A stretch of DNA of 64,000 bases from Gemmatimonadota bacterium. Lineage in GTDB: Bacteria; Gemmatimonadota; Gemmatimonadetes; Longimicrobiales; Gaopeijiaceae. The notes below the pieces were generated by a model. That model saw only the letters and a program-made list of their open reading frames with translations, did no database searches and had not been told where the DNA came from. Where the stretch lies: positions 170,342 to 234,341 of the forward strand of contig JAPPNN010000018.1 in assembly GCA_028873815.1 (NCBI GenBank), in the 5' to 3' direction. Shown piece after piece: positions 44,047-52,476 of the stretch. Numbering within the stretch: the stretch's first letter is position 1; each line of letters opens with the position of its first letter. A program made the position numbers and the translations under genes.

Positions 44047-46462
44047 CTCCGGTATCCGGTCCGTATGCGCCGGCGGCCGATCCGAACCGCGGCGTGTAGT
44101 TGTTCAGCGTCTCGTACTGCGGAGGCCACGGGAGCGGATACCCCAGCGCGTACGCGGCGTGCCTTGTCCAGTATGGATCCCACAGGTGGGCGCGCGCCAT
44201 GAGGCAGAGGTCGGCCCTCCCCGCCGCGATGATCCCGTTGACGTCCTCGAACGACGAGATGTTGCCCACCGCCATGGTCGCGATACCGACCTCGTGCCGG
44301 ATCCGGTCGGCAAAGGGCGTCTGGAACTGCCGGCCGTAGCGGGGCTGCTGATAGGGCACCGTCTGCCCGGCGGAGACGTCCACGATGTCACAGCCGTGAG
44401 CCTTCAGCGCGCGTGCGATCTCCACCGCATCCTCGGGCTCGTTGCCGCCCGGCCACCAGTCCACCGCGGAAAGCCTGACCGACAGCGGGCGGTCGTCCGG
44501 CCACCGCGAGCGCACTGCGTCGACTACGCGCAACGGAAAGCGCAGCCGGTTATCGAGGCTGCCGCCGTAGCGGTCCATTCGTTGATTCGTCAGCGGTGAC
44601 AGGAAGCTCGCGAGAAGATACCCGTGCGCCATATGGATCTCGACAATGTCGAAACCGGCCTCCACCGCCATCTCCGTGGAGCGCACGAATTCCGCGATCA
44701 GCGCCTCCATCCCCGCCTCGTCCAGCTCCGCCGGCACCGGACTGTGCTCGAAGTACCCGATCGGCGAGGCCGACACGATCGGCCAGGCGCCCTCTACCAG
44801 AGGCTCGTTCGGACCTTCCCAGTCCAGCCGCGTCGAAGCCTTGCGGCCCGCGTGGCCGAGCTGGATGCCGACACGCGCGCTTGTGAAGCGTTTCACAAAC
44901 TCGACCAGTCGGCGCCACGCGGCCACGTGCCCTTCGTCATAGATGCCTGCGCAACCCGGCGAGATGCGGCCGTCCCGCCCGACCGCGGTCATCTCGGCCA
45001 TAACGAGCCCCGCACCCCCGACCGCGCGGGAGCCGAGGTTCACGAGGTGCCAGTCGTCGACCGTCCCGTCGTCGGCCGAGTACTGACACATCGCCGACAC
45101 GCCGACGCGGTTGACGAGCACCAGGTCGCGCAGCCGAAACGGCGTGAACAGGGGAGGAGGCGGGCGGTTCGCAGCGGCTCGGTCGATCCCCTGTGCCGCC
45201 TCGTTGTCGGCAATGGTCAACCCGGCCTGCGCCTCCGCCTGCCGTGCCACCCACCGGTCCACCCGGTCCACGAACGCCGGGTCGCGCTCCCGCAGGTTTT
45301 CGTGCGAGATCCGCAGACTCCGGGTAAGCAGCGAGAAGCCGAACTGGACCGGCTCGAGACGGAAGTAGCGCTCCGTGTCCTCGAACCACTGCAGACTGGC
45401 TTGCGCCGCCCGCTGCAGTGACCGCACCGGCCGCCGGCGCGCCGCCTCGTACGCGGTGAGGGCGGCGGAGAGAGAGTCCGCGGCGGCGTGGTCCGGCGAC
45501 TGGTCCCCCGCCCCGACCACGTCTTTCCCGGCCCCGCCCACCCCTTCCATCGCCCCGGCCAGCGCAATCGCGTCCAACATCGCCAACCGGGTCCCCGAGC
45601 CCACCGAGAAATGTGCCGTGTGCGCCGCATCCCCGATCAGGACCACGTTTTCGGCCGACCAGCGCGCGTTCGCGATTGTCGGAAACTGCCGCCACAACGA
45701 GCGGTTGCAGATCAGCGCGTGTCCGTCGAGTTCCTCCGCGAACAGCCGGGCCAGAAAGCACACCGTCTCCTGCTCGCTGGCCGTGTCCATGCCTGCCCGG
45801 CGCCAGGTTCGTTCGGTAGCCTCCACGATGAAGGTCGACTTCCCCGAAGCGTCGTACTGGTAGGCGTGGACCCGCCAGAGCCCGTGCTCGTCCTCGCGAA
45901 AGTAGAAGGTGAACGCGGGAAAGGGACGCGTCGTGCCCAGCCAGACGAAGCGGTTCGGCCGCAGGTCGACAGCCGGCTCGAACGTCTCCGCAAACCGTTC
46001 CCGCACCAGGCTGTTGAGCCCGTCCGCGCCAATGACCAGGTCGGCGTCGAGATAGCGGGAAGCCAGGGCCGCGCCCGTCGCCCCTCCGGCCGCCGGCTCG
46101 CCGACCTCGGTCTCGAAGTGCAGCCCGACCCCGACCTCGCGGCAGCGCCGGTGGAGCAGCAACAGCAGTTCCCGGCGCGACAGCCCCGCGAACCCGTGCC
46201 CGGTGGACTCGAGGAGTTCGCCCTGATAGTGAATGTGGATGTCGTCCCAGTGGTAGAAGCACTCTCCGATGGCGCGGAACGTCGCCGGATCCGCCTCGGC
46301 CACCTCCTCCAGCGTCGCATCGGAAAAGACAACCCCGAAGCCGAAGGTGTCATCCGGCCGGTTGCGCTCGAAAACCTCAACTCTCCTCGCCGGATCGGAC
46401 TTCTTGAGCAGCAGGGCGGCAAAAAGTCCCCCGGGGCCGCCGCCGATCACGTTGACCTTCAA
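44039..46462 (-). CDS. anthraniloyl-CoA monooxygenase/reductase-type bifunctional flavoprotein
   Basis: From TTG 46462 (KVNVIGGGPGGLFAALLLKK) the protein has 807 residues; in-frame GTGs at 46483 and 46519 are alternatives. Residues 1-400 are a PHBH-type FAD monooxygenase with GGGPGG, LVIGADGLNSLVR and VVLIGDAAHTAHFSVGSG. Residues ~440-790 are an old yellow enzyme domain (PFRLRDLVLVNRVGVSAMCQ, GIQLGHAGRKAST, MDRYGGSLDNRLRF). This fusion is known from 2-aminobenzoyl-CoA monooxygenase/reductase of Azoarcus evansii and from salicylyl-CoA 5-hydroxylases. Neighbouring tryptophan dioxygenase, kynureninase-like and ligase genes favour 2-aminobenzoyl-CoA as substrate, giving the 2-amino-5-oxo-cyclohexene-carbonyl-CoA. 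Confidence 0.85.
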   Translation of the reverse strand: MKVNVIGGGPGGLFAALLLKKSDPARRVEVFERNRPDDTFGFGVVFSDATLEEVAEADPATFRAIGECFYHWDDIHIHYQGELLESTGHGFAGLSRRELLLLLHRRCREVGVGLHFETEVGEPAAGGATGAALASRYLDADLVIGADGLNSLVRERFAETFEPAVDLRPNRFVWLGTTRPFPAFTFYFREDEHGLWRVHAYQYDASGKSTFIVEATERTWRRAGMDTASEQETVCFLARLFAEELDGHALICNRSLWRQFPTIANARWSAENVVLIGDAAHTAHFSVGSGTRLAMLDAIALAGAMEGVGGAGKDVVGAGDQSPDHAAADSLSAALTAYEAARRRPVRSLQRAAQASLQWFEDTERYFRLEPVQFGFSLLTRSLRISHENLRERDPAFVDRVDRWVARQAEAQAGLTIADNEAAQGIDRAAANRPPPPLFTPFRLRDLVLVNRVGVSAMCQYSADDGTVDDWHLVNLGSRAVGGAGLVMAEMTAVGRDGRISPGCAGIYDEGHVAAWRRLVEFVKRFTSARVGIQLGHAGRKASTRLDWEGPNEPLVEGAWPIVSASPIGYFEHSPVPAELDEAGMEALIAEFVRSTEMAVEAGFDIVEIHMAHGYLLASFLSPLTNQRMDRYGGSLDNRLRFPLRVVDAVRSRWPDDRPLSVRLSAVDWWPGGNEPEDAVEIARALKAHGCDIVDVSAGQTVPYQQPRYGRQFQTPFADRIRHEVGIATMAVGNISSFEDVNGIIAAGRADLCLMARAHLWDPYWTRHAAYALGYPLPWPPQYETLNNYTPRFGSAAGAYGPDTGDE

Positions 46463-46490
46463 GGGCGTGCGTCCCGGCTGCACCCGGGCC

Positions 46491-47648
46491 TCACCGCGCG
46501 TCCCCCCGCACCAGCCCACCCCCGACGATCAGGTGCTGGATCTCGGTCGTCCCCTCGTAGATCCGCAGCGCCCTCACGCTCCGGTACAGGTGGTCGACCG
46601 GATGGCCCGCAAGCACGCCCCGCCCCCCCAGCACCTGCACCGCGCGGTCCACGATCCGCTGCGCAGCCTCGGTCGAAAATGCCTTGGCCATCGCGGCTTC
46701 CATCGTAATCCGCTCCGCCCCCCGGTCCTTCTCCCACCCCGCCCGGTAGGCCAGCAGGCGCCCCGCGGTCAGGTCAATGGCCGAAGAGGACAGCTTCTCC
46801 TGGATCAGCTGGAACGAAGCCAGGCGTTTCCCGAACTGTTCTCGCCCGCGTGCGTGCTCCACGGCCTCGCGGAGCGCCCTGCCCGCCATGCCACACGCCG
46901 CCGCCGCCACCGTGGGGCGCAGCCGGTCGAGCGTCGCCATTCCGATCTTGAACCCGCCGCCCACTTCGCCCAGAAGCGCACCGCCCGGAACCACGCAGTC
47001 ATTGAACTTCACCTCTCCCAGCGGATGCGGCGCGCTCATGACCAGCGATCCGGTGAACTCGAACCCGTCCGCGTCGGCGGGTACGACGAAGCACGAGATC
47101 CCCCACGTCCCCGCATCCGGGTCCGTCAAGGCGAAAACAACGTAGAAATCCGCGATCCCGGCATTGGAAATGAAGGCCTTACCACCGTTCAGCCTGAACC
47201 CCGACCCGTCCGGCACCGCCACGGTGGTCATCGACCCCACATCGGAGCCCGCCTCCCACTCGGTCATGGCGAATGCGCCCATGGCTTCGCCCGCCACGGC
47301 GCGCTCCACCCATCCGCCGGGATCCTCGTCCCGGATCAGTCCTGGCGTTGCGCTCAGTCCCTGCAACGCAAAGACCGCGTCCGCGAGCGGCGACCACCAC
47401 GCCAACACCTCGCGCGCCACCAGACAGCCCCGCACATCCCCCTCGGCAATGGGGCGGAAGAGCCCCGCCGCCCCCATCCGCTCGACAAGTTCCCGCGCCC
47501 GCGCCCGCGCGGCCGCATCGGTGTCCGGATCGCGCCCCTCCCCGATCTCCTCCTCGCAAAACGCCAGGACCCGCTCGCGGTACTGCCGGTGCGACGGCTC
47601 GATGAACGCCGCCACCGGGTCCAGAGACAGCCCGCCGCCGTCAAACAA
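46491..47648 (-). CDS. acyl-CoA dehydrogenase
   Basis: From TTG 47648, next to the stop of the hydratase gene, the product has 385 residues. Acyl-CoA dehydrogenase motifs are present: MGAFAMTEWEAGSDVGSMTT, AFISNAGIADFYVVFA, REQFGKRLASFQLIQEKLSS, QVLGGRGVLAGHPVDHLYRS and RIYEGTTEIQHLIVGG with the catalytic-type Glu. In the anthraniloyl-CoA route it would oxidise a reduced ring or ring-opened CoA ester. It lies in the operon between the hydratase and the monooxygenase/reductase. Confidence 0.87.
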   Translation of the reverse strand: MFDGGGLSLDPVAAFIEPSHRQYRERVLAFCEEEIGEGRDPDTDAAARARARELVERMGAAGLFRPIAEGDVRGCLVAREVLAWWSPLADAVFALQGLSATPGLIRDEDPGGWVERAVAGEAMGAFAMTEWEAGSDVGSMTTVAVPDGSGFRLNGGKAFISNAGIADFYVVFALTDPDAGTWGISCFVVPADADGFEFTGSLVMSAPHPLGEVKFNDCVVPGGALLGEVGGGFKIGMATLDRLRPTVAAAACGMAGRALREAVEHARGREQFGKRLASFQLIQEKLSSSAIDLTAGRLLAYRAGWEKDRGAERITMEAAMAKAFSTEAAQRIVDRAVQVLGGRGVLAGHPVDHLYRSVRALRIYEGTTEIQHLIVGGGLVRGDAR

Positions 47649-48462
47649 AACGCGGCTTCCGTTTTTCCACGAACGCATCGTACGCCTCGCGGAAGTTGGG
47701 GTTGAGCATGCAGGTCGCCTGCACCCGCGCTTCGGCCTCGAGCGCCTCCTCCAGCTCCATGTGCGCCTCCCGGTTGAGCGCCTCCTTGGTCATCTGCAGC
47801 GCAAACGACGGCCCGCGCGCCAGCTTCTCCGCCAGCGCCGTCGCCGCCGCAAGCACCTCGCCGTCCGGCACCACGCGGTTGTAGAGCCCGATCCGGTGGG
47901 CCTCCGCCGCATCGACGAACTCGCCGGTCATGAGCAGCTCGCTGGCCCGCCCGAAGCCGATGATCCGCGGCAGCAGCCACGCCGCACCCATGTCCGCACC
48001 CGACAGCCCGACCCGTGTGAACAGATACGCGATCCGGGCCGACTCCGCCGCGATCCGCACATCGCAAGCCGTCGCAATCACCGCCCCCGCGCCCGCCACG
48101 GTCCCGTTCAGCGCCCCAATCACCGGCTGACGGCACTGCCGCATCGCCAGAATCAGGTCGCACGTCATGCGCGTGAACTCCAGCAGCCCCTCGAAATCCC
48201 GCTCGAACAGCGGCCCGATGATGTCCTCGACGTCGCCGCCCGTGCAAAAGCCGCGCCCCGCACCCGTGATTACAACCACGCGCACCTCGGGCTCGGTGTC
48301 CAGCGCCCGAAACGTGTTCCGCAACTCGTCGTAGACCTCGAAGGTCAGCGCGTTCAGACGCTCCGGCCGGTTGAGCGTGATCTTCGCAACGCCCGTCTCC
48401 GCGTCCCAATCCAGCAGGAACGAGCGCGGGGTCTCCAGGCGAGGGGATTTGAGGTCGGTCAT
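47641..48462 (-). CDS. enoyl-CoA hydratase/isomerase
   Basis: This 273-residue crotonase-fold enzyme has ITLNRPERLNALTFEVYDEL, the oxyanion hole VVVITGAGRGFCTGGDVEDI, GALNGTVAGAGAVIATACD and the acidic site GLSGADMGAAWLLPR. It starts at ATG 48462 with GGAAGGA upstream. It is one of three beta-oxidation-type enzymes in the anthraniloyl-CoA cluster and would hydrate an alpha,beta-unsaturated CoA ester. The stop overlaps the acyl-CoA dehydrogenase start. Confidence 0.9.
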   Translation of the reverse strand: MTDLKSPRLETPRSFLLDWDAETGVAKITLNRPERLNALTFEVYDELRNTFRALDTEPEVRVVVITGAGRGFCTGGDVEDIIGPLFERDFEGLLEFTRMTCDLILAMRQCRQPVIGALNGTVAGAGAVIATACDVRIAAESARIAYLFTRVGLSGADMGAAWLLPRIIGFGRASELLMTGEFVDAAEAHRIGLYNRVVPDGEVLAAATALAEKLARGPSFALQMTKEALNREAHMELEEALEAEARVQATCMLNPNFREAYDAFVEKRKPRFV

Positions 48463-48556
48463 GGCTTTTCCTTCCGCGTGGGCGACGCAATGGCCTGATG
48501 CCCGCCCGGCGGAGCCTGCCGGATGGTCACCGCGTCCTCGGCGGCCGCCTTCGCGG

Positions 48557-49078
48557 TCATGAGGCCCCCTCCCGCGCCGCGGGGATCACCGCCGTGGCCT
48601 CGACCTCCACCACCGCGCGCGGATCGACCAGCTCGGTCACGGCCACCAGCGCCATGGCCGGGAAATGCTTCCCGAACACCGCCCTGTACTCGGCCCCGAC
48701 CTCGGGCAGCGACCCGCGATAGTCGTCCATGTCGGTCACGTAGATTGTGAGCCGGCCCACGTCCGCGACCCCACCCCCAGCCGCCTCGACCACCCGAACG
48801 ACGTTGGCCAGCGCGGCGCCGAACTGGCGCGCCAGCGCGCTGCCGGCGGCATCTCCATCCCGCGGTTCGGCCCCCTCCCGGCCGGCCCGCTGGGGATCAC
48901 CTCGCTCGCGCCCCCCTCCCTCGCGACCGGTCCGCTCCCGATCGCCCACCTCCCCTGCGCCCGCCACCCCGATCTGCCCGGCCACGAAGAGCACCCGGCC
49001 CCCTTCCGGCGCGAGCATCCCGTTGTTCCAGCCGCGGGGAGTGCCCAGCGCCGCCGGGTTCACGATCTCGAACGTCAT
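48557..49078 (-). CDS. RidA/YjgF-family enamine deaminase with an inserted low-complexity loop
   Basis: From ATG 49078 (MTFEIVNPAALGTPRGWNNG) the protein has 173 residues, against about 130 for the family. The RidA core is clear: RVLFVAGQIGVA, ALANVVRVVEAAGGGVADVG, LTIYVTDMDDYRG and the C-terminal VEVEATAVIP. Residues ~39-79 are an extra Gly/Arg/Glu-rich loop. RidA proteins hydrolyse enamines and imines to ketones with release of ammonia. A putative translation-inhibitor (YjgF) gene is also reported in the Azoarcus anthraniloyl-CoA clusters, so a role in removing the amino group of the enamine-type CoA intermediate is a reasonable inference. Confidence 0.82.
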   Translation of the reverse strand: MTFEIVNPAALGTPRGWNNGMLAPEGGRVLFVAGQIGVAGAGEVGDRERTGREGGGRERGDPQRAGREGAEPRDGDAAGSALARQFGAALANVVRVVEAAGGGVADVGRLTIYVTDMDDYRGSLPEVGAEYRAVFGKHFPAMALVAVTELVDPRAVVEVEATAVIPAAREGAS

Positions 49079-49911
49079 CGGCCGCGGACCACCAGCTCGC
49101 TGCCCTGCAGCGCCGCCGCCGCGTCGGACATGAACGTCATCACCGAGTGCGCCACCTCGTCGGCGGTGATGAACCGCCCCCCCGGCTGCCTGTCCTCCAG
49201 GCCCGCGCGAATGTCCGATGCGTCGCGGCCCGTCTTCGCCGCGATCCGTGCGATGTTCGCATCCGTCATGGGGGTGTCCACGTAGCTGGGGCACACCGAG
49301 TTGACCGTGACTCCGGTCCCGGCCAGTTCGGCCGCGAGACACCGTGCCATCCCCATCAGTGCGTGCTTCGAGGCCGCGTACGAGGTGATGTAGCGCGCAC
49401 CCTCGAGGCTCGCGACCGACGCGACGTTCACGATTCGGCCCCATCCCCGCTCCACCATGGCGGGCAGGAACGCCTGTGTACAGAGAAGCGGTCCGGTCGC
49501 GTTCACGCGGTGCACCGCCTCCCACTGTTCCACGGTCACCTTCCCGAAAGGCGCGGAAGCCGCCACGCCGGCGTTGTTGACGAGGATGTCGACGGCGTCC
49601 AGCAACTCCCGGGCGCGGGCCGCCATCCGGTCGACCGAATCGGGGTCGGTGACGTCACAGGGCACCGCGTGGGCCGTGTGGCCCGCACCGCGCAACTCCT
49701 CGGCGACCGCCTCGATCTCGTCCGAGGTGCGTGCGGTCACCACCACGGCTGCGCCGGACCGGACCAGCCCCCGCGCAACCGCCACCCCGATGCCGCGGCC
49801 TCCGCCCGTGACGACGGCGCCGCATCCCGCCAGGCTCAGCGCGGGCCGGACGAGATCGCCCAGCGCTTCACGCACCCTGGCGCCAAACACCTTGCCTGCT
49901 TCGGTCTTCAT
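49075..49911 (-). CDS. short-chain dehydrogenase/reductase (3-hydroxyacyl-CoA dehydrogenase-like)
   Basis: This 278-residue SDR starts at ATG 49911 in the stop of the creatininase-family gene (ATGA). Motifs are VVTGGGRGIGVAVARGLVRS, DILVNNAGVAAS, IVNVASVASL, catalytic YAASK in ITSYAASKHALMGMA, and VNSVCPSYVDTPMT. The pattern resembles NAD(P)-dependent 3-hydroxyacyl-CoA dehydrogenases. In this operon it is a candidate for the alcohol oxidation step after the hydratase. The first ~28 residues are an extension before the Rossmann fold. Confidence 0.86.
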   Translation of the reverse strand: MKTEAGKVFGARVREALGDLVRPALSLAGCGAVVTGGGRGIGVAVARGLVRSGAAVVVTARTSDEIEAVAEELRGAGHTAHAVPCDVTDPDSVDRMAARARELLDAVDILVNNAGVAASAPFGKVTVEQWEAVHRVNATGPLLCTQAFLPAMVERGWGRIVNVASVASLEGARYITSYAASKHALMGMARCLAAELAGTGVTVNSVCPSYVDTPMTDANIARIAAKTGRDASDIRAGLEDRQPGGRFITADEVAHSVMTFMSDAAAALQGSELVVRGR

Positions 49912-50822
49912 GCCGACCCCAGCCGTTCCGCCACCGCGTCCACGACGATCCCCCCCAGCACCGCGATCGTGCTCTCTCCCTCTTCGCGGGTCGCGGCGGC
50001 GGGGTCTCCGCAATACGCCTCGCCGACCCCTGCCTCCTCGAAGGTGGCCGCCCCTTCACGGATCGCGACCGACAGCGAGGCCGGGTTTTCGACCATTCCA
50101 CGCCGCTCGTCCTCGCGAACCAGCTCCGGGGCCGCGGCCATGACCACCGAGGTCTCGTAGCATCCCGCGTGACACGCGCCGCTCTTGAACTCGTCCGTGA
50201 GGCGCGAGGCCCAGCGCCGCTCGGTCAGGTCGGGGTGGATGACGGGCATCGGCTGGTGGTGGGCGGAAGGCACGTGCCGAGCGGGGGTCTCGACCCGGCG
50301 CTGCGCAGGAGCGTCGTCCCGGCGCCGCGCGGAAATCTCGCCCCGCCGCCGAGAGGGTACTGCCGCCGCCGCAGCCTCCCTGCCGCCCACCACGTCCTTG
50401 ATCGCGGTCAGGTGCGCGGGGTCCAGGTGCGCGTTCACAACAACCAGCGCGGCGACGCCCTGCCGCTCCAGCGATGCGGCCATATCCTCGAGCAGCGCCG
50501 CGAAGGTGGCCGGCCGCACCGAGATCGTTCCCGGAAAGCCGGCGGCGAAGGGGGCGGCGGTGTAGGGGAGCGGCGGAAGCAGCATGGGGCGCAGGCCAAG
50601 GCGCCGGAGACCGTCCAGCGCGGCCTCGGCGGCGGCGCTCGCGATAGTGACGTCCGTGATCAGCGGAAGGTGGGGACCGTGGGCCTCGACCGCGCCGACG
50701 GGGAGCACCGCGACGACGCGGAAGCCGGGTGGGGTGCGGGCACTCCCGCCCGCGCCGCCGGATCCGAGACCCAGACTGGCGAGCTCGGTCCACGTTGCCT
50801 GGCCCCAGTGGTGGTTCTCCAT
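49908..50822 (-). CDS. creatininase-family amidohydrolase (candidate kynurenine formamidase)
   Basis: This 304-residue protein starts at ATG 50822 with GGAGGG upstream. The creatininase/ArfB fold ligands are present: VGAVEAHGPHLPLITD (Glu46, His48, Asp57), VVNAHLDPAHL (His132) and GACHAGCYETSVVMAA (Glu). Family members hydrolyse amide or formamide bonds; ArfB is a formamide hydrolase. The cluster lacks a KynB-type cyclase or an alpha/beta-hydrolase formamidase, so this enzyme could release formate from N-formylkynurenine. Ring opening of a later intermediate is another option. Residues ~149-190 are an Arg-rich insertion absent from typical members. Confidence 0.72.
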   Translation of the reverse strand: MENHHWGQATWTELASLGLGSGGAGGSARTPPGFRVVAVLPVGAVEAHGPHLPLITDVTIASAAAEAALDGLRRLGLRPMLLPPLPYTAAPFAAGFPGTISVRPATFAALLEDMAASLERQGVAALVVVNAHLDPAHLTAIKDVVGGREAAAAAVPSRRRGEISARRRDDAPAQRRVETPARHVPSAHHQPMPVIHPDLTERRWASRLTDEFKSGACHAGCYETSVVMAAAPELVREDERRGMVENPASLSVAIREGAATFEEAGVGEAYCGDPAAATREEGESTIAVLGGIVVDAVAERLGSA

Positions 50823-50883
50823 TGCCGATCCCTCCTTCATTTTAAACATAATCGCCACCGGCCCGCCCCAACCGCTCGCCCGT

Positions 50884-52476
50884 ATGCCCTTCGTTCCACG
50901 ACACCCGTTCAACATCGCCGACCACTTCCTGGACGACCGGGTTCGGGAGGGACTCGGGGAACGGATCGCGCTGCGGACGTGGGACGGGACCGTCACCTAC
51001 GCGGCGCTGCAGGCACGCGCCAACCGGTTCGCCAACGCCCTCGAAGCGGCGAGCGTGCGGCCCGAGGAACGGGTCCTGGTGGGTCTTCCCGACGTACCGG
51101 ACTTCCCCGCCGCGCTCTTCGGCGCGCTCAAGATGGGCGCGGTGGGCGTGATGGTGAACTGCTACCTGGGCACGCGGCGGATCCGGGACATGTACGACTA
51201 CACCCGTGCGACGGCCGCCGTGATTCACGCGGACCACGCGCCCGCGTTTCTGGAGGCGGCGCGCGGCTCGCCCCATCCACCCCGCCTGATCGTCCTTGGC
51301 ACGCCCGACGGCGACGCCCTGATTGACAACTCCAGTTTACATTATGTCAACTTTGCTTCACATTTTGACGACCCTGCGATCTGGCTCTTCTCCGGCGGCA
51401 CGACCGGCCGCCCCAAGGGCGTGATCCAGAGCCATGCATCGTTCGCCAACACGACCGAGTGCTACGCCAATGGCGTGCTCGGCTACGCGCCCGACGACAT
51501 CACCCTCTCGGTGCCCAAGCTCTACTTCGGGTACGCCACCGGCTCCAACCTCTTCTTCCCCCTCGCCGTGGGCGCCTCGGCCGTGCTCTTTCCGGAACGC
51601 TGCACCGCCGACGAACTCTTCGCCCAGATCGCCCGCCACCGTCCCACGATCCTCGTCAACGTCCCCACCATGGTGAACCGCATGGTCTCGCACCCGGACG
51701 CGGGTGCCCAGGACCTGAGCTGTCTGCGGCTGTCCACCTCGGCCGGCGAACCCCTGCCCGCCACCCTGCACCAGCGCTGGGACGACACCTTCGGCGTCGA
51801 GTTGCTCGATGGGCTCGGCACGGCCGAGATGTGGCACGTCTTCATCTCGAACCGGCCCGGCGAGGTACGGCCCGGGACGCTCGGCCGCGCCGTCCCCGGC
51901 TTCGAAGTCGTGCTCTGCGACGACGACGGCAACGAGGTGGAGTCCGGCGAGGTCGGCCGCATGCGGGTGCGCGGCGGGTCCCTGGCCCACGGCTACTGGC
52001 AACACCCGGAAGCGACGCGCCACGCGTTTGCCGGGGAGTGGTACATTTCGGGCGACATGATGACGCGCGACCCGGACGGGTATTTCAGCTACCAGGGGCG
52101 CGCCGACGACCTGCTCAAGGTCTCCGGGAAGTGGTTCTCGCCCCGGGAGGCCGAGGAGTGTCTGCTGCAACAGCGGCACGTAAAGGAGGCGGTGGTGGTG
52201 GGGATCGAGACCGAAGACGGGCTGACGGTCCCGGAGGCGTTCGTGGTGCTCACGGCCCGTGGGGACGCCGGGCACAGCGGGGAAGCGGCCCTCCACGCGC
52301 ACGTCGCGGCCCGGCTGGAGTCCTACAAGCGACCGCGCGCGATCCACATCTTCGCCGACCTGCCGCGCACCCACCTGGGAAAGGTCGACCGCGGGGCGCT
52401 GAAGCGGCAGGGCAGCGTGTCGGACCGGCATTCGGGTTCTCGCGCCACGACCCGCGCGTCAGGGACCACACCGTGA
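50884..52476 (+). CDS. aryl-CoA ligase (benzoate/2-aminobenzoate-CoA ligase family)
   Basis: This 530-residue AMP-forming ligase starts at ATG 50884 (FVPRHPFNIADHFLDDRV) and is divergent from the anthraniloyl-CoA operon with 61 bp between the starts. Signature motifs are LFSGGTTGRPKGVIQSH (P-loop), DGLGTAEMWHVFISNRPG, YISGDMMTRDPDGYFSYQGR and the C-terminal catalytic Lys in HLGKVDRGALK. Overall it resembles the benzoate-CoA ligase family. The gene context favours anthranilate as substrate. Residues 148-161, just before the P-loop, are encoded by a tandem-dyad element inserted in frame. The tail after LKRQG is low-complexity. Confidence 0.85.
   Translation: MPFVPRHPFNIADHFLDDRVREGLGERIALRTWDGTVTYAALQARANRFANALEAASVRPEERVLVGLPDVPDFPAALFGALKMGAVGVMVNCYLGTRRIRDMYDYTRATAAVIHADHAPAFLEAARGSPHPPRLIVLGTPDGDALIDNSSLHYVNFASHFDDPAIWLFSGGTTGRPKGVIQSHASFANTTECYANGVLGYAPDDITLSVPKLYFGYATGSNLFFPLAVGASAVLFPERCTADELFAQIARHRPTILVNVPTMVNRMVSHPDAGAQDLSCLRLSTSAGEPLPATLHQRWDDTFGVELLDGLGTAEMWHVFISNRPGEVRPGTLGRAVPGFEVVLCDDDGNEVESGEVGRMRVRGGSLAHGYWQHPEATRHAFAGEWYISGDMMTRDPDGYFSYQGRADDLLKVSGKWFSPREAEECLLQQRHVKEAVVVGIETEDGLTVPEAFVVLTARGDAGHSGEAALHAHVAARLESYKRPRAIHIFADLPRTHLGKVDRGALKRQGSVSDRHSGSRATTRASGTTP
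51325..51366 (+). repeat. tandem 21-bp dyad element inside the ligase coding sequence
   Basis: GACAACTCCAGTTTAC (51325-51340), spacer ATTAT, GTCAACTTTGCTTCAC (51346-51361) and spacer ATTTT make 42 bp, exactly 14 codons in frame (DNSSLHYVNFASHF). GC is 33%, far below the surrounding gene, and it uses TTA, TAT and AGT codons. It sits in the linker before the P-loop, where family members vary in length. Confidence 0.7.

Noticed and set aside
44039..46462. Assembly or gene-call artefact joining a monooxygenase and an old yellow enzyme
   Set aside because: This fusion is the known architecture of anthraniloyl-CoA monooxygenase/reductase and salicylyl-CoA 5-hydroxylase, and the linker reads through normally.
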